Shown here: piece after piece, positions 1-4,330 of the stretch | Layout of the letters: every line of letters starts with the position of its first letter | Position numbering within the stretch: position 1 is the first letter of the stretch | Assembly: GCA_016201575.1 (NCBI GenBank) | Contig: JACQCN010000407.1 | Span: 1 to 5,506, forward strand | DNA from: Candidatus Rokuibacteriota bacterium | Lineage (GTDB): Bacteria > Methylomirabilota > Methylomirabilia > Rokubacteriales > CSP1-6 | Reading direction: 5' to 3' | DNA length: 5,506 bases | Program-made: the position numbers and the translations under genes | Notes under the pieces: generated by a model | The model's input: the letters and a program-made list of their open reading frames with translations, nothing else | Told to the model about the DNA's origin: nothing | Databases searched by the model: none

Positions 1-1
1 C

Positions 2-748
2 GCGCGGCCCCTGCGTCTGGCCGGGCGGGGCAAGATCCTCGTCGTGGACGACGAGTCGTGGGTGCGCACGCTGCTGACCGACTACTTCACCGAGGACGGC
101 TACAGCGTCCGCCAGGCGGCCGAGGCCGAGCACGCGCTGATGGTCGTGCGCCAGAGCCACCCGGACATCGTGCTCCTCGACCTCAGCCTGCCCGGGACCA
201 GCGGGCTGGAGGTCCTGGAGCAGATCCGCCAGGACGACCCGCGGATCGCGGTCATCATGATGACCGACGGCGAGGACCTGCTGGCGGCGCAGTCGGCGAT
301 CCAGCTCGGCGCCGTCGACTACACGTTCAAGCCGTTCAACCTGGACCGGCTCGACCACGCCGTGCGATCGAGCATGAACACGCTTTATCTCTTCGACGAT
401 CGCCGCCGGGCGGAGGTCGCGGTCAGCCACGTGCGGGGCGTGACGGTGGTGGCGCCGCGGGGCAGCCTCGACGCGGGCGCCTCGAACCATCTCAAGGCGA
501 TCCTCACGGACATCATCGCGGGCGGCGTCTCGGACCTCGTGCTCGACCTCGCCGGGGTCGTCTACATGGACAGCGCGGGGCTCGGGGCGCTGGTCTCGGT
601 GCTGAAACAAGCGCGCGTGCTGGCCGGCGACGTCAAGCTGGCGGCGGCCAACGACTACATGTGCACGCTGCTCCGGATGACGGGCCTGGCCAATCACATC
701 GCGGCCTACTCGAGCCGCGAGCAGGCGATTGCCGCCTTCGACGCCTGA
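2..748 (+). CDS. Response regulator receiver domain fused to STAS domain (5' end outside window)
   Basis: A signalling protein with an N-terminal CheY-like receiver and a C-terminal STAS (anti-sigma-factor antagonist-like) domain. A GTG at 44 could be called as the start, but the codons just before it read KILV, and together with VDDE they form the classic first strand and acidic pair of a receiver. The frame is open to the left edge with no ATG/GTG/TTG, so the gene is probably 5'-partial. Numbering from the GTG, the acidic pair is D2/D3, the phospho-acceptor is D46 (LLDLSLPG), the switch Thr is T74 and the conserved Lys is K96 (FKPF). The STAS domain spans about residues 128-230. Its motif YMDSAGLG puts S177 where SpoIIAA/RsbV carry their phosphorylated serine. 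All key residues of both domains are therefore present. By inference, receiver phosphorylation may control a STAS partner-switching interaction. A PilZ gene follows 19 bp downstream, probably in the same operon. The partner kinase is not in the window. Confidence 0.88.
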   Translation, partial: ARPLRLAGRGKILVVDDESWVRTLLTDYFTEDGYSVRQAAEAEHALMVVRQSHPDIVLLDLSLPGTSGLEVLEQIRQDDPRIAVIMMTDGEDLLAAQSAIQLGAVDYTFKPFNLDRLDHAVRSSMNTLYLFDDRRRAEVAVSHVRGVTVVAPRGSLDAGASNHLKAILTDIIAGGVSDLVLDLAGVVYMDSAGLGALVSVLKQARVLAGDVKLAAANDYMCTLLRMTGLANHIAAYSSREQAIAAFDA

Positions 749-767
749 GGACCGGTCTCCCGCGCCT

Positions 768-1199
768 ATGGAGGAACGCCGGCGGTTCCCGCGCTACCCC
801 GTCTCCTGGCGTATTCGCCTCGGGCTCAGCGAGCGCTTCGCCCTCGCCGGTCGCGCCACCGACGCCAGCGCCCACGGCATGCGCGTGGTCCTGCTCAACT
901 GGATTCCCTCGGAACTCCTCAAGCTCGGCGAGCGGTACCGCCTCGAGGTGTATCCCGGGACGAAGAACCGGTTCGCGTGCGTGGCCGAGGTGCGGAACGT
1001 GACCGACCGCGGCGTCGGCCTCGAGCTGGAGATCGCGCGCGGATTCCCCGAGGCGCTGATGCTGGCGGCCCAGGAGGGACCCCGCCGGGCGGCGGAGGCG
1101 CTGAGCGTGCTCGCCGGGCTCGTCATCCGCGCGCTGCGGGGGGGCTGTCCGACGTCGCGCGGCCGTCGATCGGGGAGCGGCTGGAGGTCCTCGCGCTGA
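768..1199 (+). CDS. PilZ domain protein, C-terminus shifted out of frame
   Basis: A PilZ-family protein, the usual bacterial c-di-GMP receptor fold. Starting at ATG 768, it shows an RxxxR motif at R5-R9 (RRFPR) and a DxSxxG motif at 32-37 (DASAHG), the two c-di-GMP contacts of the family. The PilZ barrel covers about residues 1-100 and is followed by a helical extension. A TTG at 729 in the same frame overlaps the upstream gene, adds only a Pro-rich tail before the conserved motif, and is less likely. No strong Shine-Dalgarno precedes 768; a GAGGA sits about 20 nt upstream. The frame stops at TGA 1197-1199, but from about residue 125 it reads as low-quality Ser/Gly/Arg sequence with poor third-position GC. 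The real C-terminus appears to continue in other frames to 1373. It is probably co-transcribed with the receiver-STAS gene, suggesting a combined phosphorelay/c-di-GMP output. The PilZ assignment is firm; the 3' end as written is doubtful. Confidence 0.82.
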   Translation: MEERRRFPRYPVSWRIRLGLSERFALAGRATDASAHGMRVVLLNWIPSELLKLGERYRLEVYPGTKNRFACVAEVRNVTDRGVGLELEIARGFPEALMLAAQEGPRRAAEALSVLAGLVIRALRGGCPTSRGRRSGSGWRSSR

Positions 1200-1373
1200 C
1201 GGCGGTCCGCGAGGGCGCGCGCGGACTGGAACGCGCTGCGGCACACGCTGAGCGAGCTTGCGGTGCTGCTGCGGTTCCTGCAGCGGCTCGAGGAGCTGCC
1301 GGCGGCGGAGTGCCGGGCGATCCAGGCCGCCTTGCGCGAGGCGCGGGAGCTGCTGCTCGCCTGCGTCTGGTAG
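1145..1373 (+). pseudogene. Displaced C-terminal coding sequence of the PilZ protein (two compensating frameshifts)
   Basis: Coding character continues past the apparent PilZ stop. From CTG 1145, in the +2 frame relative to the PilZ start, the codons read LSDVARPS then IGERLEVLALT and VREGAR, with G or C at essentially every third position. At about 1224 the good frame returns to the original one (DWNALRHTLSEL, then LLRFLQRLEELP and AALREARELLL) and ends at TAG 1371-1373. One base missing at the 7-G run (1138-1144) plus one extra base in the GC-rich stretch near 1215-1224 would join everything into a single protein of about 201 residues with an amphipathic helical C-terminus. Either the sequence carries two indel errors or the gene is a recent frameshift pair. 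No separate start codon with a ribosome binding site is evident. Confidence 0.65.
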
Positions 1374-1375
1374 CT

Positions 1376-1401
1376 ACGCGAAACGCGTGACCGGCGCGGT
1401 C
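1376..1401. terminator. Two abutting short hairpins between convergent genes, possible bidirectional terminator
   Basis: Between the reconstructed PilZ stop (1373) and the stop of the convergent enolase-family gene (1400-1402) lie two perfect 13-nt inverted repeats side by side. They are ACGCG-AAA-CGCGT at 1376-1388 and GACCG-GCG-CGGTC at 1389-1401. Each has a 5-bp stem and a 3-nt loop. Neither is followed by a T-run on either strand, so this is not a canonical intrinsic terminator. The position makes a transcription-end role plausible but unproven, and short palindromes also arise easily at this GC content. Confidence 0.3.
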
Positions 1402-2578
1402 ACGCCGGCGCCGGCCACGGATGCTCGCGGAGCACCTGCTCGTCGATGTCGGCCCCCCAGCCCGCCCCCGTCGGGATCAGGACGTGACCGTCCCGGATCT
1501 CGGGCGGCCGCGTCACCAGGTCGGCCTTCCACGGCACGTCGTCGATGTCGATCTCCATGATGCGCACGTTGGGGAGCACGGCGCAGAGGTGCGCCGAGTG
1601 GAGGTCGGCGAGGTGGCTGTAGTAGTTGTGGGGCGCGATGGCGATCTCGTAGGTCTCGGCCATGTGCCCGATGCGCACCGCCTCGGCGAAGCCGTTCCAG
1701 GGCACGTCGATGATCGCGACGTCCATGGCCTCCAGCTCGAAGAACGGGCGGTACTGGCGGGTGGTGACGAGGCTCTCGCAGGACGCGATGCGGGTCGCCG
1801 TCGCCTGCTTGATCTGGAGCAGCGCCCGCGGATCCCAGTTGTCGTACTCCATCCACTGCATGTCGAAGGGCTCGAGGAGCCTGGCCACGCGCAGGGCGCC
1901 CTCGGTGCGGAAGTTGTAGTTCAGGTCGAGGGCCAGGCCCACGTCGGGCCCCACCGCGTCGCGGAAGGTCCCGATCAGCCGCTCGATCGCCCGCTGGATC
2001 TCCACCGTGAGGACGCCGTCGGTCGTGTTCGGGCCGCGGCCGAAGCCCGGGAAGTAGACGGAGGCGGGATCGCCGGGGATGACGATGTTGGTCTTGAGCG
2101 CGGTGAAGCCGCGGCGGACCACCTCGCGCCCGAGCGCGGCGACGTCGTCGAGAGTGCGGATCGGCGGCGTGCCGAGCAGGCCGCCGTGCAGGGCGCGGGT
2201 GGTGCCGCAGTGCGACCAGTAGAGCCGGACGCGGTCGCGTAGCGGCCCGCCGAACAGCTCGTAGACGGGCACCCCCAGCGCCTTGGCCTTGATGTCCCAG
2301 AGCGCCAGCTCGATGCCGGCCATCGCCTTGTGGGAGACGCCGCCCAGGTTCTGGCGCGCGCGGCGCAGCATGTCCCAGTACAGGCGCTCGATGTGACGCG
2401 GATCCTGGCCGATCAGCAAGTCCTCGAAGTCGCGCACGCAGCCCGCGATGCCGTAGGGGTTCTTGTTGTCGGTGCACTCGCCCCAGCCGACCAGCCCGTC
2501 CTCGGTCTCCACGCGCACGAAGGTCCAGGGGCGCCAGCCGCCGTCGCAGTGGAAGGTCTGCACCCGTCCGACGCGCAT
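1400..2578 (-). CDS. Mandelate racemase/muconate lactonizing enzyme family protein (D-galactonate dehydratase-like)
   Basis: An enolase-superfamily enzyme of 392 residues, a usual length for the family. These cytoplasmic Mg-dependent enzymes abstract a proton alpha to a carboxylate; this subgroup mostly dehydrates or racemizes sugar acids. The N-terminal capping domain (about 1-125) ends in the signature GIELALWDIKAKALG and ELFGG (89-111). The barrel carries K162-x-N164 (the KxN form seen in galactonate dehydratase), metal ligands D218 (LDLNYN), E244 (WMEYD) and E268 (CESL), and a D291/H317 pair (IAPHNYYSH) matching the Asp-His general base of the mandelate racemase subgroup. All catalytic positions are present, so it is probably active; the substrate cannot be told from sequence. 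The start at 2578 is set by GGAGG about 6 nt upstream; a longer frame to 2731 only reads antisense-type residues of the neighbour. That Shine-Dalgarno abuts the stop of the upstream lipoprotein gene, so the two are likely coupled. Confidence 0.9.
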   Translation of the reverse strand: MRVGRVQTFHCDGGWRPWTFVRVETEDGLVGWGECTDNKNPYGIAGCVRDFEDLLIGQDPRHIERLYWDMLRRARQNLGGVSHKAMAGIELALWDIKAKALGVPVYELFGGPLRDRVRLYWSHCGTTRALHGGLLGTPPIRTLDDVAALGREVVRRGFTALKTNIVIPGDPASVYFPGFGRGPNTTDGVLTVEIQRAIERLIGTFRDAVGPDVGLALDLNYNFRTEGALRVARLLEPFDMQWMEYDNWDPRALLQIKQATATRIASCESLVTTRQYRPFFELEAMDVAIIDVPWNGFAEAVRIGHMAETYEIAIAPHNYYSHLADLHSAHLCAVLPNVRIMEIDIDDVPWKADLVTRPPEIRDGHVLIPTGAGWGADIDEQVLREHPWPAPA

Positions 2579-2591
2579 GGCCGCCTCCTCA
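2579..2591 (-). promoter_or_regulatory. Shine-Dalgarno abutting the upstream stop codon (translational coupling)
   Basis: On the minus strand the lipoprotein gene ends with TGA, which runs directly into GGAGGCGGCC and then the ATG at 2578. The strong ribosome binding site of the enolase-family gene thus begins at the stop of its upstream neighbour, with only 10 nt between the genes. This fixes the start at 2578 and suggests that ribosomes finishing the first gene help initiate on the second. Confidence 0.7.
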
Positions 2592-2930
2592 GACCCGCCG
2601 GTACCCGTGCCGGGCCATGCAGGCGTGATAGGCGTGAGACTCCCGCGCGTCCTCGATGAAGATGCGCACGGCGTCCACGAGGCCGCCGACGACCAGGTCG
2701 GGCGCGGGGGAGATCGCCGTGGCCCCCGCATAGCACCGGTACTCGTCGGCCACGAACTGCCGCGTGTCCAGGTCGGGCTTCGTCCACACCTCGAGCACGT
2801 CGCTGTAGGGGTTGGGACTGCCGCCGATCCCCTGGTTGGGGGGCAGGGGCGAGGGCACCCGCGTGGCGCAGGCGGCGGCGGCGAGGACCAGTAGCGCGAG
2901 TGCCGGGAGTCGTGAAATCATCGTGGGCAT
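2589..2930 (-). CDS. Small putative lipoprotein of unknown function
   Basis: A 113-residue protein with an N-terminal export signal: a short N-region (MPTMISR), a hydrophobic core rich in Leu/Ala (residues 8-20) and a cysteine at 21 (LAAAAC). The Cys is preceded by Ala at -1 to -3, a loose rather than ideal lipobox, so lipidation is likely but not certain. The mature part starts Pro/Asn/Gly-rich (residues 24-42) and continues as a small domain with two more cysteines, at about 66 and 104, the latter in HACMARHGYR near the C-terminus. Small envelope lipoproteins often end with a similar Cys-Met-x-x-x-Gly-Tyr pattern. I do not recognise a named family. GAGG six nt upstream favours the start at 2930 over the internal ATG at 2921. 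It is the first gene of a two-gene operon with the enolase-family enzyme and is divergent from tag. No functional link to the enzyme is evident. Confidence 0.72.
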   Translation of the reverse strand: MPTMISRLPALALLVLAAAACATRVPSPLPPNQGIGGSPNPYSDVLEVWTKPDLDTRQFVADEYRCYAGATAISPAPDLVVGGLVDAVRIFIEDARESHAYHACMARHGYRRV

Positions 2931-2999
2931 CGTGCACCTCGAGGGCATGGAGTCGTGCATCGGCGAGCATACACTCGACCGCGCGGGCGCGGGTGACGA
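2931..2999. promoter_or_regulatory. Divergent intergenic region between lipoprotein operon and tag
   Basis: This 69-bp gap must hold the start signals of both divergent genes. On the minus strand a GAGG lies just before the lipoprotein ATG. On the plus strand TACACT at 2970-2975 could be a -10 element for tag, with GGTGA just before the ATG at 3000 as a weak ribosome binding site. No good -35 is visible for either direction, so the promoter call is tentative. Confidence 0.3.
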
Positions 3000-3458
3000 A
3001 TGAAGCGGCGCTGCGCGTGGGCGCGGGGGGAGCGGGAGACCCGCTATCACGACGAGGAGTGGGGCGTGCCCCTCCACGACGACCAGAAGCTCTTCGAGCT
3101 GCTGGTCCTGGAAGGGGCCCAGGCCGGGCTCTCGTGGTCGACGATCCTGGCCAAGCGCGCGGCCTACCGCGCGGCCTTCGACGCGTTCGACCCGCGGACG
3201 GTGGCGCGGTACACGGCCCGGGACGTGCGGCGGCTGCTGAGGAACGCGGGGATCGTCCGGAACCGCGCCAAGATCGAGGCGGCGATCGCCAACGCGCGGG
3301 CGCTCCTCGCCGTGCGGGAGGAGCACGGGAGCTTCGACGCCTGGATCTGGCGCTTCGTGGAGGGGCGGCCGGTGCAGACCGCGCGGCGATATCTCTTCGT
3401 CCGCAGGATTTCCTCGACGCGGGCGCGATGCGCCCTCTCCCACTCCTCCAGCGTCTGA
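3000..3458 (+). pseudogene. tag: DNA-3-methyladenine glycosylase I, C-terminally truncated
   Basis: The first ~125 residues match DNA-3-methyladenine glycosylase I, the base-excision enzyme that removes 3-methyladenine from alkylated DNA. Visible hallmarks, numbered as in the E. coli enzyme, are Y16-H17 (YHDEEWGVP), the catalytic-site glutamate E38 in LEGAQAGLSW and W46. Cys5 and His17 correspond to the N-terminal zinc ligands. Homology stops at about residue 126-130 (EGRPVQTARR, nt 3375-3389). After that come about 22 unrelated Arg/Ser-rich residues to a stop at 3456-3458. The family is about 185-190 residues long, and the missing part holds the RGF(K/R)FVG-type helix and the second zinc pair (H175, C179 in E. 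coli). None of the three plus frames downstream restores it. The stump is therefore probably inactive or unstable. The missing end coincides with the end of a truncated frame on the opposite strand, which points to a rearrangement rather than a point mutation. Confidence 0.85.
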
Positions 3459-3499
3459 GACGCCTCCCTGGCCACCTTGGCCTCGGCGAACGATTTCAG
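3380..3499 (-). pseudogene. Truncated reading frame after the nucleotidyltransferase, possible HEPN-domain start
   Basis: Immediately downstream of the nucleotidyltransferase on the minus strand, a helical, charged reading frame begins: KSFAEAKVAREAS, then LEEWERAHRARVEEIL, then KRYRRAV. MNT nucleotidyltransferases are usually paired with a HEPN protein encoded next to them. The early Trp followed by charged helices and an RYRxAV segment loosely resembles the first HEPN helices. The frame overlaps the previous stop as CTGA, where a coupled start would be ATGA; the first ordinary start is GTG at 3475. At about 3380 it runs into antisense tag sequence, so any catalytic RxxxxH region would be lost. 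The HEPN identification is inference and weak; the reading frame and its truncation are visible. Confidence 0.3.
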
Positions 3500-3903
3500 C
3501 GCGGACGGGCACGGCGAGCCTCGGTCCGCTCACGCAGGTACGCGTGCTGCACCCTCCGGAGATGTGCCGTGTCCAGGTAGCGGGAGACAGTCCGCGCCAT
3601 GAAGCGCACGCGCTCATCCTCGTCGCGACACACGAGGCAGGTTCCGGTCGAGACGACCTCGTGGGCCAGGAGAGGCGGCGCATCGTTCTGGACGACCAGA
3701 TCGACGCCTCGACCCGAGGCCGCCTCGAGATCGGCCACGAGCCGGTCCAGGCTCTCGGTCGGCGGAGAGCCCGAGAAGAGGACGGCGATGTCCGCGTCGC
3801 TCTTCGGGCGGGCCTCGCCGCGCATCAGCGAACCGAAGAGGGACGCGAGTCGCACGTCGGAGCGCGCCTCGAGAACGCGCCGAATCGGGTCCAGGCCGTC
3901 CAC
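3496..3903 (-). CDS. MNT-type minimal nucleotidyltransferase (MntA-like antitoxin family)
   Basis: A 135-residue protein of the polymerase-beta-like minimal nucleotidyltransferase family, intact in length. The active-site signature GS-x10-DxD is visible: G24-S25 (FGSLMRGEA) and D36-x-D38 (KSDADIAVLF). The third carboxylate is probably D68 in GVDLVV. The C-terminal part (about 95-125) is helical, with RFMARTVSRYLD. Members of this family pair with HEPN RNases; in the MntA-HepT type the nucleotidyltransferase neutralises the toxin by adding AMP to it. Here the expected partner seems to be reduced to a fragment downstream, leaving an orphan. The start is a GTG at 3903 with no Shine-Dalgarno, but TATACT lies 9 nt upstream, suggesting a leaderless message. 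The gene sits between a truncated tag and an integrase remnant and was probably acquired. Other roles for lone nucleotidyltransferases, such as aminoglycoside-type enzymes, are less likely at this size. Confidence 0.83.
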   Translation of the reverse strand: MDGLDPIRRVLEARSDVRLASLFGSLMRGEARPKSDADIAVLFSGSPPTESLDRLVADLEAASGRGVDLVVQNDAPPLLAHEVVSTGTCLVCRDEDERVRFMARTVSRYLDTAHLRRVQHAYLRERTEARRARPR

Positions 3904-3941
3904 GACTGCGCCAGTATAGCCTGTCGAGGGAGGGCCGTGAC
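3904..3941 (-). promoter_or_regulatory. Candidate promoter giving a leaderless nucleotidyltransferase mRNA
   Basis: On the minus strand a TATACT hexamer (plus-strand 3913-3918) matches a sigma-70-type -10 box and stands out in this GC-rich DNA. It is 9 nt from the GTG start, so transcription would begin at or within about 3 nt of the start codon. A poor -35 (GTCACG, 3936-3941) lies 17 nt further upstream. No Shine-Dalgarno precedes the GTG, consistent with leaderless initiation. Confidence 0.4.
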
Positions 3942-4049
3942 GTCGCCCCCGCGAAGCCGATCAGGTCCTCGTAGTCAACGCCGGCCCGGCGGCGCAGCTG
4001 CCGCGGCCAGACAGGGCGGGCAGGCGGCCGCGCCCGCGCGAAGGAAGCG

Positions 4050-4127
4050 CAGCACCTCACGGTAGAGGAACAGCAACGCCCTCAGCGCGACCAGACGCGA
4101 CAGGCCGATCCGTGGATCGTCGGCGAG
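4050..4127 (-). pseudogene. Remnant of a tyrosine recombinase (integron/phage-type integrase) N-terminal domain
   Basis: A minus-strand stretch ends in ALRALLFLYREVL, closely resembling the SAM-like N-terminal domain of integron-type and related tyrosine recombinases, which characteristically read QAL-ALLFLYREVL. The residues before it (LADDPRIGLSRL) fit the preceding loop of that domain. The similarity breaks right after REVL, and the frame stops at 3975. The catalytic Arg/His/Tyr domain is absent. In the neighbouring frame, further upstream (about 4130-4200), weak family-like residues (APEASAGYP, DPRRSTTA) may be a frameshifted continuation. This is a decayed fossil of a mobile-element gene, not a working integrase. 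Confidence 0.5.
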
Positions 4128-4313
4128 GTTGCCGGCACTGCCCTCCGCGCCGTCGTGGACCGACGCGGGTCGGCCGCGCTGGGGTAACCGGCCGACGCCT
4201 CCGGCGCCCGGGAGCGCTCGCCCCGGGTGCCGGGCCGCCTGCACTCGTCCCGCCGCCGACTCGCGCGCTCGTCTAACCGCGCGGGCTGCGGTACAGTGGG
4301 CCGGCAACCATCT

Positions 4314-4330
4314 CCAGCGAGGAGTCTTCC
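4314..4330 (+). promoter_or_regulatory. Strong Shine-Dalgarno of the substrate-binding protein gene
   Basis: GCGAGGAG followed by TCTTCC leads into the ATG at 4331, an almost ideal ribosome binding site that fixes this start. A TACAGT at 4292-4297 could be a -10 element, but no convincing -35 accompanies it. Confidence 0.6.

Larger units (their letters stand above)
3904..4330. other. 427-bp region without an intact gene
   Basis: Between the divergently transcribed nucleotidyltransferase and the substrate-binding protein gene there is no complete, plausible coding sequence on either strand. The minus-strand frames through it change quality repeatedly and are Ala/Arg/Pro-rich, typical of non-coding high-GC DNA. 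Within it are the nucleotidyltransferase promoter, a decayed integrase-like fragment (about 4050-4127) and, at the right end, the upstream signals of the substrate-binding protein gene. Confidence 0.6.

Noticed and set aside
1421..2242. Long plus-strand open frame (273 codons)
   Set aside because: It is antisense to the enolase-family gene, and its Val/Gly/Asp/Arg-rich residues are the mirror of real codons; the minus strand has complete catalytic motifs.
2579..2731. 51-residue N-terminal extension of the enolase-family protein
   Set aside because: It overlaps the lipoprotein gene in another frame and lacks family similarity; the Shine-Dalgarno before 2578 is decisive.
2930..2959. Direct repeat TCGTGCA at 2930-2936 and 2953-2959 in the divergent promoter region
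   Set aside because: Seven bases in 30 bp of GC-rich DNA is too weak to call an operator without comparative support.
2589..3683. Minus-strand frame extending the lipoprotein to 364 residues
   Set aside because: The extra N-terminal part is antisense to tag and out of frame with the nucleotidyltransferase, and it lacks domain features. A clear ribosome binding site and signal peptide set the start at 2930.
3973..3978. TTGACT on the minus strand as a -35 box
   Set aside because: No acceptable -10 lies 16-18 nt downstream; the TATACT at 3913-3918 is too far away.
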